From the NCBI GenBank assembly GCA_021234155.1, contig JAJEKV010000006.1, forward strand, positions 25,380,337 to 25,444,336: a stretch of 64,000 nucleotides of DNA, read 5' to 3'. This document shows positions 23,601 through 33,590 of this stretch, piece after piece; the stretch's first letter is position 1, and each line of letters begins with the position of its first letter. This DNA is from Isoetes taiwanensis (lineage: Eukaryota; Streptophyta; Lycopodiopsida; Isoetales; Isoetaceae). Made by a program: the position numbers and the translations under genes. Below the pieces are notes generated by a model. It saw only the letters and a list, made by a program, of their open reading frames with translations. It was not told the DNA's origin and did not search any database.

Positions 23601-24590
23601 ATGCTTCAAGCCATGTTCTATCCTCCAAGCTCCAACAGTCAGACCTTTGGGGCTGTCTATGATGAGTTTGTCATACTCTATTTTTGCGGTTGTCTATGAT
23701 GAGTTTGGCATGCTTTGTTTTCTTCCTATTTATTTTCCTTACCTGAACAATGGTTGGATTTGCCGTTTGCCGGTCTGAGGTGTATGTTCCTCAACCCTAG
23801 ATCCAAAATATTTCAAATAATATGCTAGGATCCAGTGATCCCATTAAACCCATAAGGAATGGCACAATGTTTGCGTGAATCAAAATGAAGATGCTCCATA
23901 ATATTTTCTTCTATCATTTTAGGGCTTTTTTTTGTTGTTCAATTTAGGGTTTTCATTTACACTGGCATATACTGAAAATTCCCTTTGAACAATAAGTGGA
24001 AGGAAGGGCAGCCCAAAATATCCAATTTCATATAGCATGGTGAAAACTTAACCAAGCTTAATAGAAAATACAAGGTCGTGAGCATTTAATCAAAGCTCTT
24101 TGTTCAATAATAGAATAGAATGAAGCCTAACGACAACATTATCTGGAGCGTGAGGACCTGCTAGCATGTATAGGCCGAAATGATTCGAGTTTGAAACTTC
24201 AAACCCGAGATGGGCACTGGAATGAAACAATTTTTGGCGCTGGAACAGGGACGGAGGCTTCGTGCCGGGCGATGGCGGCGCCCATCTCGGGTCGTAGCGA
24301 TGCTGCTAATGGCAGCGGCACTTTTGCCTCTGAATTTGAAACCCTCTCTTTTCCAGACATCTTCTGCTTTTCCTCTTCCTTCTGGCTATGGCATTGATCC
24401 AAAATGCGGGGCGGCAATAGCAACTTTTTTGAAGTCGTGAGAGTTTGAAAGCTTTGATAGTAGCAACTAATAAGCAAAATCGTGGTCTTCCTTGGAGGAG
24501 CAGGTAATGATGCAAGCTTATCAGTTTTGAGTCTTATGCGATTGAACTTCTTTATATCATTCGCTTGCTTGTTTTCGAGAAAATGCTATC
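20640..24590. other. AT-rich spacer with small duplications
   Basis: No gene recognised. Noted within it are a Gly/Tyr-coding remnant on the minus strand near 21520-21545 (ccaccatatccaccatagcc), 'agccacaacaggg' repeated nearby, and a perfect 37-bp tandem duplication at 22809-22882. Short ORFs near 22.2-22.7, 23.4-23.8 and 24.2-24.5 kb show no domain. Confidence 0.5.
22809..22882 (+). repeat. Perfect 2 x 37-bp tandem duplication
   Basis: The unit starting 'agtttcttttatcctagagg' occurs at 22809-22845 and again, unchanged, at 22846-22882. The absence of divergence suggests a recent event, or an assembly duplication. Confidence 0.85.
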
Positions 24591-24903
24591 AATTTCTTTT
24601 ACATCCTTCTACCTATGTAACATAACTGTTCTAGTCGGTGTTTTTTTATTTATCTAAAGATCTTATTCCTTTGCAGTTCCTTATTTTCTCATATTATAAA
24701 CAAAGGTATTGCTGTATTTTAAATGATTGGGCTTTGCAGATAAAGTTTTATAGTAAGACTCTACTTATGTTCTAACTATGCCTCTCCGAGAGAGTGAAAG
24801 CATGCGTCATCCTTTGCCTTCATTCCTCTAGTTTGAGCACAGGAACTATTCATTCAACTCCTTGAAGATGATGGATCTAGGTGGATCAAATCTGTGGGGC
24901 AAT
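24590..24903 (+). repeat. Host tandem duplication, copy A (uninterrupted)
   Basis: This segment runs from 'ttttacatccttct' through 'tatctaaagatcttatt', 'gttttatagtaagactct' and 'aactatgcctctc' to 'ggtggatcaaatctgtgg'. The same order reappears at 24914-25067 and then, after the 7.4-kb transposon, at 32467-32640. Copy A therefore preserves the arrangement before insertion, at the level of a diverged paralogue. Confidence 0.75.
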
Positions 24904-24913
24904 TTATTAACTT

Positions 24914-25067
24914 GTTTTACATCCTTCTATGTGACAGAACTGCTCTAGACAAATCTGTGTTTTCGATTTATCTAAAGATCTTATTCATAATATACACTTT
25001 ACTATTTTCTCGTTTTATAAAAACTAGGGTAGTATTGTGTTTTAAATGCAGATACAGTTCTATAGAT
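24914..25067 (+). repeat. Host tandem duplication, copy B, left half
   Basis: It matches 24590-24757 of copy A (ttttacatccttct, tatctaaagatcttatt, ttttaaatg, cagata..gtt.tatag). It ends in AGAT, immediately before the left terminal inverted repeat of the DNA transposon. Confidence 0.75.
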
Positions 25068-25097
25068 GGGTATAAAATCACTAGTCGGGTACAAAAA
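25068..25097 (+). repeat. Left terminal inverted repeat of 7.4-kb transposon
   Basis: Starts GGGTATAAAATCACT, then agtcgggtacaaaaa. It pairs with the right end with four mismatches and is preceded by the target duplication AGAT (25064-25067). Confidence 0.85.
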
Positions 25098-25103
25098 AAC
25101 GCG

Positions 25104-25136
25104 AAAAAGCAAAGCAAAAAGCAAAGCAAAAGCAAA
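25104..25136 (+). repeat. Left subterminal AAGCAAA repeats
   Basis: About 33 bp of consecutive 'aaaagcaaagcaaa' units lie just inside the left terminal inverted repeat. The same heptamer lies near the right end (32378-32420) and in the internal array, suggesting protein-binding repeats or slippage. Confidence 0.7.
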
Positions 25137-25201
25137 CTTTTTCGGTTCACATTTCGGTTAGCTCCGGAATCAGAATTTTGGCGCCATAACTACCTCTGGC
25201 G

Positions 25202-27037
25202 ATGGCGATGAAGCTTTCTGACGAAGGAATGGTACCGCAGAAATGGATTAAATGGTTGGAGGATCAAATTACTGACGAGGATTGGGAATCAGTCTGGAAT
25301 CATGGCTTCACTGACGGTAAAATTAAGAAATTTTATGTGAAGCCTCATTTAAAAGAACTGCTAGATTTTCTTATCTCAGAGCTTTATCCTCATGGTCTGG
25401 CGAACAATGAGCTCAGGAAGAAATTTGCCTTTGCATTTACTTGGGAGAATTGTAGTCGAAAATCTTAACCCTGACGAACACAAGATAAACTGGGTTTCAT
25501 TTAAAGAACAAGTTGACAGTACCCAAGGAAGCTAGTTAAGCTCGAACAAAAACATTCCACGGGCCAAAAAAATTCTCCAGGCAAAGCGGAGAAGAACCAC
25601 ACCAAATCCCACACCATTGAAGCCAAGTAATGCACAGTTTACTCTCGTGCAAGTGTCTTTGTTCCTTTGCTAAAAAGAGGTAGCTTAATGTTTAATGTTA
25701 GGGTCTTGGATGAAGAAGTGAATAGGTTGGAGGGTGAATTTGAATTGTGCAAGAAAGATCTCGGCAGACATTGCAAGCAAGATCACCCTAAACAGTTATG
25801 TGAATGAGAGAGATATTGCCGGGATCGAGCAAGCAAGAGAAGACATAAGCAAAGTCAATTTTGAGATCAATTTTTGGAATCAAAGTAGAAAAGTCGATTC
25901 GATAAGAAAAGAATTGAGGACTTGATGCGGGGACTTGATGCGAGAAATTCTATTGCGAGGAAATTAGAGAGCCTTATTGAAAAGGTGGATGATCATCAAG
26001 TTGAGAAGAAGAATGAATTGGAAGCATTACATGGAGTGCTAGAAAGGGACCTGCTCAAATGGAAGAATTACAGGGCTAATTGCTATAACTTGAGTAGTGT
26101 AAATGCCTCAGATTCAGTTCAAGTTATTGCAAAGCGGTTGCCATTGTGTTATGAAATACCATGTTCTGCATGTGGATTAGCTTTCCAAGATGACTACAAG
26201 ATTAGTGCAGTGCTACCATGCCAACATGCTTATCATTTAATTTGCAGCCTGCTTCTTGTAGAGAATAAAAAATGCCTGGATTGTTCTATGGATGTCCCAA
26301 TGAAATTCTTTGAAGAACTTGGCTTAGAGACCAATGCAAATGAAGGAGAAGAAAAAGAAGAACAGCAAACAGAAGAATCATCTAAGAAAGTAAGTATTAT
26401 TTATTTGCTTTGCTTTATTTGTGAAAATTGCTTTTGTTGAAAAGTTTTGGTCATGTTATTTGCAGGAAAAGTTACCAACAAAAAGGAAACATGATGACTA
26501 TGTGGATTTAGATGAATTTGGTGAATTTGCTGATGTGAATGAAGATCTGGTGATTCTGACCGTGCATATGAAGGTACTTTAGAAAATATTCCAAGTTCTT
26601 CGAGGGAAGGAGCTTCTTTGGGAATTAAGAGCAGGTTGAGAAGAGCTACAATCAATATCAAGGAAACTAGCCTTGAACCTCAGCAGACTATTCTTCCTGA
26701 TCCTGTAACTCCAACTCAGATATTCACATCGAATGCTGTGGAACAGACAACTCCACAGATTGTGGATCAGCAGGAGCTGGACAAATTGGTGGTCACAATT
26801 GCAGATGCCACAACAGAATTACCAGCAGTGGATGAGCAAGACAAAGAAGCTGATCAGGAGGATGGAAGAGAAGTTCAAGAGGATGCAACAAAGAATACAG
26901 CAATTCCAAGGAAGCGTGCTGGCAGGCCAGCAAAAAAGAAGAAAGCAATCAAACCTATTCCCAAAGTAGTTGCTGAGAAGGTGCAAGTTACAAAAGGTGA
27001 CAAACGCCTCAATAGAAAGAATATTAGATGCCTATAA
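25202..27037 (+). pseudogene. Transposon-borne RING-type zinc finger / AT-hook protein (broken)
   Basis: The likely start is ATG 25202, about 134 bp inside the left terminus. The first frame gives an N-terminal module of about 88 residues (MAMKLSDEGM..., 'WIKWLEDQITDEDW') ending in a frameshift near 25455. Around 25700-25920 the coding is coiled-coil-like but frameshifted. From 25922 an open frame encodes a charged helical stretch and then a RING-H2-like finger: CSAC, 14 residues, CxHxxHxxC, 10 residues, CLDC (about 26160-26295). After an acidic tail a GT-AG intron (26392-26465) leads to an exon ending in 'KRAGRPAKKKK', an AT-hook-like DNA-binding motif, and a stop at 27037. A RING finger suggests ubiquitin-ligase activity and the AT-hook suggests chromatin association, but both roles are inferred. 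The family is otherwise unknown to me. Confidence 0.6.
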
Positions 27038-27270
27038 TGGGAAGGGCTAAACTTTGAACCTGTAAACCACTCTGTATTTGACATTGTCATATTTTCAATT
27101 TGTAAGATTTCTGTTAAAATAAAATCTTTTCTAAATATTAGAATCTGTAAACTTTTCATTAAAATAAAATGTTTTCATTGAATATGTGAATCTGTAATCT
27201 TTTCATAGTTGACAATGTCATATCTTAGTTTGTGTCTAAAGTGTTTTTAAAATGTATCTCTTGTTTGTAG

Positions 27271-27930
27271 GGAGGCACAAAGACAAACTGTTGGTCCTTG
27301 ATTTGAATGGTGTGCTTATGAAGAGTTGGCATAAGCATGACAAACACAGAACACCAATACCTGCAAATCTGAAGAAACTGTACACAACCAACAAAGTGCT
27401 GGTTTGCAGACCAGGTTTGCATAATTTCATGGACTGGGCCCTAGAACATTTTGAAATTGCTATTTGGTCCAGTATGAACCGCTACAACATCATTGAGTGC
27501 TGGGCCCAGGATGTTGCTGCAGATTATCTTATTAAGTTCAAGTTCATTTGGGAAGGAGCACAATGTTTGAAATTGCCTTATCCACACCGGACCAATCCGC
27601 ACAAGCGGTCTATTTGAAGCCACTTTCTTATGTCATTGAAGCATATCACGAAATGAAGAATGTCTTGTTGGTGGATGATTCTCCTCATATAAATCTTTTT
27701 TTTTCACCAAGTGTACCATTCTTTAATAGTTAGCTCATTTCCGGTTTGATGAGGGCACAGAATGGTTTGAAAAGATGAAGGATGTATTGTTTGGTTGGGC
27801 TGAAAGTCCTGAGCCTACAAAATTTGTGAAAGAACATCTTGCCCCAGAAATTGTCAAACAAGAAGACTTTGATATTTTGGATTTGTGTTCCAAGCATGTG
27901 CGGGAGAATCCAAGATGGGCTATTCTGTGA
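27271..27930 (+). pseudogene. FCP1/SCP-like HAD phosphatase domain carried by the transposon
   Basis: After an intron-like acceptor (tttgtag, ending 27270) the plus strand encodes 'KLLVLDLNGVL', the position of HAD motif I (usually DLDGTL). Next come 'NLKKLYTTNKVLVCRPGLHNFMD', 'EIAIWSSMN', and, after one frameshift near 27595, 'YLKPLSYV' and 'NVLLVDDSPH' (HAD motif III-like). A final block contains 'EWFEKMKDV' and ends at a stop at 27928-27930. This order is that of NLI-interacting/FCP1-homology (CTD phosphatase-like) domains. The second motif-I Asp, normally the acid/base residue, reads Asn. The frameshift and extra stops near 27732 indicate decay. It may be the 3' part of the same gene as the RING ORF, or a second gene. 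Confidence 0.72.
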
Positions 27931-27964
27931 AAAACGGTTTACCATGATGGAACTTCCGGTAAGC

Positions 27965-28005
27965 AATTTATTTTTGCTTGATTTGCTTGATTTGCTTGGC
28001 TTGCC
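27965..28005 (-). repeat. AAGCAAATC repeat, minus orientation
   Basis: Plus-strand 'ttgcttgatttgcttgatttgcttgg' is the complement of tandem CAAGCAAAT units, related to the AAGCAAA array and subterminal repeats of the same transposon. Confidence 0.6.
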
Positions 28006-28147
28006 ATATCTTCTTACCTTAATCGGAGTTACGCTCTTGCGGGTTCCCGGAAGACGTTGTGAGGCAATGGATGTTAAGGAATGTCAAGAAAAGTGTAAGA
28101 TGTGAAAAAAATACAATTAACCATAAAATTTTCTTCTGGTTGCCACA

Positions 28148-28254
28148 TTTTTGAATGCACATCATTGTGCAATGTAATGTTAGATGTGAATATACACGGC
28201 ATACATAAATTTTTTTCCCTCAGTTTGCGGATTTTGAATGCACATCATTGTGCA
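28148..28254 (+). repeat. Duplicated imperfect palindrome TGCACATCATTGTGCA
   Basis: 'ttgaatgcacatcattgtgca' occurs at 28151-28171 and 28234-28254, 83 bp apart. Each copy contains TGCAC-atcatt-GTGCA, which can form a small hairpin. It lies between the convergent 3' ends of the FCP1-like and transposase genes, so a terminator-like role is possible but unproven. Confidence 0.65.
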
Positions 28255-31200
28255 CTCTATTGTAAACTGTTGTAACAATATCAATATGAATGTCAATGTT
28301 TTGTACTATGCACTTGTGAACTGAAACCCAAATCGAGAGAGCATTGAACTCATTCCCGAGCAGGTAAAGATGACATGATTTTTTACGGCGGGTCTCTTCT
28401 CCTAACATGTACATGTTGCCACCAATATCATTCATGTCAAACTTAACATGCCTTACCAAGTGGTCAGAATTGAAGCCACCGGCTTGTCCACCAACAATTG
28501 AAAAGTTAGAGTGTCTAATTCTTTGATAGTAGTGGCCTGATACTATAACCTCTCAACATTGTATACATTCCCCCACTCATCAACATAAGAATCCGGCAAT
28601 GTTTGCTTTGTCTCCGATTACAACTGCTTGAGTAAGTAAAGTCGACACCCTCATCATTATTTTCTTTCTTGAGTGCGACAAAGTTATCCCCAACTTCTAA
28701 GATGTCACCGAGGTAATCAAGCTCACCCTCATCATCATCATCTTCTTCTTCCTCCTCCTCATTGGATAATTTGTCTTACGCATTCCTTTGGTTGTACTTC
28801 TTTTGGTTTTAATACACCTTCTTTCCAGCCCTCCTATCCTTCTCTTGTTAATGCAATTATCCCAATCTCCATGAAAACATGCTTGGCAAAACAAGCAAGG
28901 CATCATCAGGTACTCACTTTTGTTGGATCCTTCCTATCAAGTGCCCTAATGCTATGTAACTTTGAGCTCCCATTCAAAGTTTTCCATTCCTTCTTTTCTA
29001 GACTTATCTATGTCCTTAGCTTCAATATTCCAAAAGTACACGGAAAGCATTGACTCAAAGCAAGTTAATGCAAAAAACAAAGCAAAACAAATTGAGAAAG
29101 CAAATGCAAAAGCAAATTGTTAGCAAAGATAATCAAAGCAGAAATCAAAAGTAATGAGACATCCACGGAATTGAATGAAAAACATAAATGCAGAAAGCAA
29201 ATGCTGAGAACAAATTTAATGAATGCGTAAAGCAAATGCAAAAGCCAATTCAAAGCAAAGTTAGTCAAAGCATTAATCAAAGCAAAAAGCAAAAAAAGCA
29301 AAGCAAAAGCATCAAAGCAATTCCATCAGAGCAAAAGATAATCAAAGCGAAATCAAAGTAATGAGACAACCACGGAATTGAATGAAAGCCAAGATAAATG
29401 CGAAGAAAAGCAAATGCGAGCAAATTTAATGAATGCGAAAAGCAAAAATGCAAAAAGCCAATTCAAAGCAAAGTTAGTCAAAGCATTAATCAAAGCAAAA
29501 GCAAAAGCAAAAGCAAAAAAGCAAAAGCATCAAAACAATTCCATCGAGCAAAGATAATCAAAGCGGAAATCAAAAGTAATGAGACAACCACACGGAATTG
29601 AATGAAAGCCAAGATAAATGCAGAAAAGCAAATGCGAGCAAATTTAATGAATCACGAGAAAAGCATATGCAAAGGCCAATTCAAAGCAAAGTTAGTCAAA
29701 GCAAAAAGCAAAAAGCAAAGCATCAAAGCAATTCCATCAAAGCAAACACTAGGCCACCTACCCGGAAAATACCTCTTTTTTCATTGGCACAAGGATGGTT
29801 TTCAATGTACCATTTTAGGAATTCCACCGCATCCTTAGCACATTGCGCCTTCGGGAATCATACTTCGGTTGCTCCTTTGCTAGAATTAATTTCAAAACAG
29901 CTCCACTCCATCATGTTCTCCTTTTACCATGAGAACTTGCAAAAAAAACACCATAAATATTCCAGTAGGATTGTTCACAAAATTTCTACCTATGTACCCG
30001 ACGAAGGTCCGCACCTTTGAATTGAGATGTGCAACCATCACTCCAAAAACATGGTTCTTCGTACTCTATATTCATTTGTTTCAGCCATCGTGCATGGACT
30101 TTCAAGCGATGGTTGACAAACTTCGGTTGAATGCTCCTTGCAATCAGAAATGTAAAAATGTGTCTCCTTAATTATTCTTGATCATTGCACTGAACTTGTT
30201 TCTCGATCCCGAACAAGATCGCATTTGTGTTCCTAAATTCTTCCTCTTCCTTTTACTCAGAGGATGTCTATAGGTAATGTGAACAAGAATAGTAATTTGG
30301 TTCGGTATGCCAATGGCATGATTGTACTTCCTTCAATTTTGAGGCTATAGTTCTCAGTAAAATCAATCAATGATACAATAGTATTCTTTGGAAAGTTGGC
30401 TAAGCATTGCTTAAATTGCTTTGCACTTGCCAATGTCTTAGATGTAATTATGTGGAACAAATTGCACAAGTGTCTTGTTGGCATACCGAATAAACTCTTG
30501 TCTTTGGAGCAGACTTGTATGCTAATCTTGTGACTTTAGTTGGTTTTTTTCCTCCCCTCTTACGAATTGAACTCTCCTTCAAATTACCAGGCTCTTGCTG
30601 CAATACAGCAGACAATTTGGTGATGTTAGGTCCTAAACAAGTTTCAGAAAAAGTAAATAACACTAAAACAAATTAATATACCTTCTCAAACTGTTTCCAC
30701 TCAACAGAAATGTCTTTCATTGTCTTTTCCTTTGGACAGATTGGCAATCTGAAAGCTACAACGTTAGCTCATTTCCAAAATAGATATACATGAATGTTAA
30801 ATGTACCTTTTCAAACCACAAGATTTACAAGCAACCATCAGACAGGAATGCTTGTGCCATTCTTCTAAGGGATCTTGCTTTTCACATACAAGTTCCCTCC
30901 ACAACTCACTAGTAGACTTGTAAGTCATCAATTTAGCTTTGCATTCATCTCCTTCTCCACACACACTGCAATTGCAGGAACAATTTTCATGAACACCTCT
31001 AGGGTCTGTTCTTATTCTGTTCAGTGTTTGAAGAACAAATTCCAAATGGATGTGATACTGACAGCAGCAAGTTTCCCTCTCATGAAGTCTTCTAACAAAT
31101 GAAGGCTTCAGCCTCTCAAATGTTTGTTGTGCAATGTTGATATGTGGATATTGTTGCTTGAAAGCCATATAGAACTGGAGCTGCAGACAACATGTAAAAT

Positions 31201-32060
31201 TCATTTTGTAATGCATAAAGCAAAATCATGAAAGTACTGAAACAATGAAGCAAATCAATCATAATAAGTAATTAATCAAAGATACTGAGACATTGCAGAA
31301 TGCAAATTTATAAAGCAATAGGGACTGAAACAATGCAGATAGCAAATTCATACATAAAACATGTGAAGCATAAATTGTTCAACTTCAACATGAAAAGTTT
31401 TATCAAACACTACAAATTAACAGCTGACCAGAAACATTCCAGATATAAATACCTGGGAGACCTCAAGCAAATGGATTGGATGGTCAACTTTATTGCCATT
31501 TTCTGTCTTAAACTTCCTCACATGTTTTTTGTATGGAGAAACTCTTGTGTTTTCAGTCCAGAAACTGCAGACAACCTTTTTCACTTCATCACTGACAGAA
31601 TCAGACCTTTTCTTCCTCAAAAACATAGACCAGGGACCTGATTCCCTTTTACGCCATTACTCTTCTTCTATAGGCTGCACAAATAGATTTTCTAGGCACT
31701 TCAAGCAGCCCCTTCACCGCAGAATGATTAAGTTTATTCTCTGTGGATGTAACCATTTGTAAAGTTGACCTTTTTGCTGCCAGAATGTCAATCTTTCTGG
31801 TTCGTTTGTGCAGCTGCATAGTTTCCTTCACATTAGCAATCACTTTTTGCATAACCTTTGTCTCTCTTTTGTCTGCAACGCTTACTTGTAAAGGTACATT
31901 TGGTTTTATCTTTCTTACAAATCATCCACAATAGCGACCTTATCTAAAGCATTGGCATGTTTTGTCGATCCTCAAAATAATCATGCATATCCTTTGAAAT
32001 CTCCTGAATTCTTCTCTCACACCGAGGCTTAATTCTTTGGAATTAGCAGGGCGCTTCCAT
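28220..32060 (-). pseudogene. DDE-type transposase-like gene (SDGCxSQFK family), multi-exon, decayed
   Basis: On the minus strand a basic N-terminal region (about 32.0-31.4 kb: 'RRIQEISKDMHDYFEDRQNMPML', 'HKRTRKIDILAAKR', 'VSPYKKHVRKFK') is followed by an intron. A Cys/His-rich exon at 31184-30808 follows ('QQTFERLKPSFVRR', 'CCCQYHIHLEFVL', 'HSCLMVACKSCG'), then a short exon with 'LPICPKEK' near 30700-30755, and a core exon with 'FPKNTIVSLIDFTENYSLK' at about 30.3-30.45 kb. Next come 'FWSDGCTSQFKG' (about 30014-30048) and 'FFASSHGK...HDGVGAVLK' (about 29900-29945). After a repeat-filled gap, the C-terminal part has 'FVALKKENNDEGVDF' (about 28.65-28.68 kb) and 'TTIKELDTL'. The Asp-Glu-containing blocks and SHGKG/DG box are typical of a transposase-like protein family widespread in plants and animals. 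Frameshifts and stops make this copy inactive. Confidence 0.78.
29045..29750 (+). repeat. About 210-bp tandem array rich in AAGCAAA
   Basis: About three units of 207-218 bp. 'aatgagacaaccacggaattgaatg' variants start near 29153, 29360 and 29578. Each unit also contains 'gataatcaaagc', 'aaatgcgagcaaatttaatgaatg' and long runs of AAGCAAA/AAAGCAAAAGC. The array interrupts the transposase gene between its SHGK core and its C-terminal part. The long plus-strand frames here come from the repeat composition. Confidence 0.85.
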
Positions 32061-32365
32061 CAATTCCCTTTTGCGTTTCCTTGATTCCCTCTTTACAGAT
32101 CAATTTCACGAAAAATCGGTCTCTTCTCATCTTCATCCATTCAAATTATGAATATGAGAAACTCCAATCCCGATTCTCCACCGTAACCAAATTAGAGAAT
32201 GGCAAGAGAGGATGTTCCCGCCAACCTCGCCTCCTTCAATTTCGCAATTACACTCCATCATTCCTCCCGCCAAAGCCAACCGTAACTGATTCCCCAATAA
32301 TCGGACAGCCATGTCATCGATCCGTAGGAGTGATCGAGTTTGGGGAATTCACGATTATTTGTGTC

Positions 32366-32420
32366 TTTGAGAAGAACGAGCAAAGCAATTCGATAAAGCA
32401 AAAGCAAAGCAAAGCAAGCA
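32366..32420 (+). repeat. Right subterminal AAGCAAA repeats
   Basis: 'gagcaaagcaattcg' followed by 'aaagcaaaagcaaagc' repeats lies just inside the right terminus. The heptamer runs in the same direction as at the left end, unlike the terminal repeats, which are inverted. Confidence 0.7.
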
Positions 32421-32436
32421 GACGTCCGGACACTAC

Positions 32437-32466
32437 TTTTTCAACCCCACGAGTGATTTTATACCC
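32437..32466 (-). repeat. Right terminal inverted repeat of 7.4-kb transposon
   Basis: The complement starts GGGTATAAAATCACT, then cgtggggttgaaaaa. It is followed by AGAT at 32467-32470. Confidence 0.85.
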
Positions 32467-32640
32467 AGATACCTAAGACTCTGCGTATATACTAACTATG
32501 CCTCTCTGGAAGTGTGAAACACTTGAGGAAATGCTTAAGGAAATAATCCTTTGCTCATGTCGTAAGGAAAAGCTTCTTCATTCATCTTTCATTTGCAGGT
32601 GGTGGATCCAGGTGGAACAAATCCAGAGGGCAAAATGGTG
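32467..32640 (+). repeat. Host tandem duplication, copy B, right half
   Basis: It begins with AGAT directly after the right terminal inverted repeat, then continues with 'taagactctgcg', 'aactatgcctctc' and 'gtggatccaggtggaacaaatc', matching 24751-24903 of copy A. It shows that the element interrupted copy B. Confidence 0.75.
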
Positions 32641-33590
32641 AATGACTTGTGCTTGTTTGATGAGAGTGGCTATGACATGCCTTTGCCATGGATTTACTTT
32701 TAGGATGGATTTTGTACTTTAGGCACCTATTACTGCTTTTTTAGAAATCAACATTGCTCAAATTTAAATGAAGGGATGCATTAGCTGGGTAGGGAATCAA
32801 GCTAACGCCTGTAGAATGATTGAATCACTGGAATAAATTCAAATAAGCCAGTTCAATGCCATTAAAGGGATTAGATTGGTTCTGCATTAAAGGGATTAGA
32901 TTGGTTCTAAAGGGATTGGATTGGTTCTGCATAGTATAGATGAAATGAATTCATGGACACCAGTTCAATGTTATTTTTGGGATTTGGCTTTCTCAAGGTT
33001 CGATTCCTGGGTCCCATAGAATAATTAAGTGTCTTAAAGCATACATATTCACATGCTTACCACTATAGTATGTCATATGTACAAACAATACCTATAAACC
33101 ACTACATTGTATACCATAATATATCATATGTACAAACCATGCCTATGAAACACTATTGTACAATGTCACCACCATTGTAAAGCAAAGAAGATAGATGTGG
33201 TAAGCGTCACAAAGCATGTCGTACTAAGCAATATTATACATCATATACTTAAAGTAGGAATAGGGATCATCTAGACTTAGCATGTTAGAAAGCAATATTA
33301 TACATCATATACTTAAAGTAGGAATAAAGATTGGCTAGATTTAGCATGTTAGAAAGCTATATTCGTTTATCATACTATCAAAATATACTTAAAGTAGGAA
33401 TAAAGATTGGCTAGATTTAGCATGTTAGAAAGCTATATTCGTTTATCATACTATCAAATTGTATTAATCAACCATATTGCATAAGCATACAGACTTACTG
33501 TGGTACAAAATAATGTTTGTTTCTCACACTATTAGATCATCAAAACATATATAATTCTCCTAGGGAGATGCTTTTGGAATATTCCTGTGT
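32640..33590. other. AT-rich spacer with several tandem repeats
   Basis: No gene seen. It contains a 26-bp tandem repeat near 32875-32930 (aaagggattagattggttct) and nested 64-bp and 76-bp repeats at 33227-33460. Confidence 0.6.
33227..33460 (+). repeat. Nested tandem repeats, 64 bp and 76 bp
   Basis: 'agcaatattatacatcatat' begins at 33227 and 33291 (64-bp period). 'acttaaagtaggaataaag' then recurs at 33311 and 33387 (76-bp period), with the second unit carrying 'ctatattcgtttatcatact' in both copies. The near-perfect match of the last two units indicates recent duplication. Confidence 0.85.

Larger units (their letters stand above)
25068..32466. mobile_element. 7.4-kb DNA transposon with TIRs, 4-bp TSD and accessory genes
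   Basis: The ends are inverted repeats of about 30 bp beginning GGGTATAAAATCACT, with 26 of 30 positions matching between 25068-25097 and the complement of 32437-32466. AGAT flanks both ends as a 4-bp target-site duplication. Continuity of the flanks with a tandem paralogue at 24590-24903 supports these borders. Inside, a multi-exon DDE-type transposase relic lies on the minus strand (about 32.06 down to 28.2 kb). On the plus strand a RING/AT-hook ORF and an FCP1-like phosphatase domain occupy 25.2-27.9 kb. AAGCAAA-type repeats lie just inside both ends and in a 700-bp internal array. Frameshifts in all genes indicate a decayed copy. Four-bp duplications are known for Sola elements, but I cannot assign the superfamily from motifs alone. 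Confidence 0.8.

Noticed and set aside
29398-29838. Lys/Ser-rich plus-strand ORFs
   Set aside because: Composition follows the AAGCAAA array, and the real gene traces lie on the opposite strand on either side.
32081-32476. 131-codon plus-strand ORF at the right end of the transposon
   Set aside because: It overlaps the likely 5' end of the minus-strand transposase and the terminal repeat, and shows no domain.
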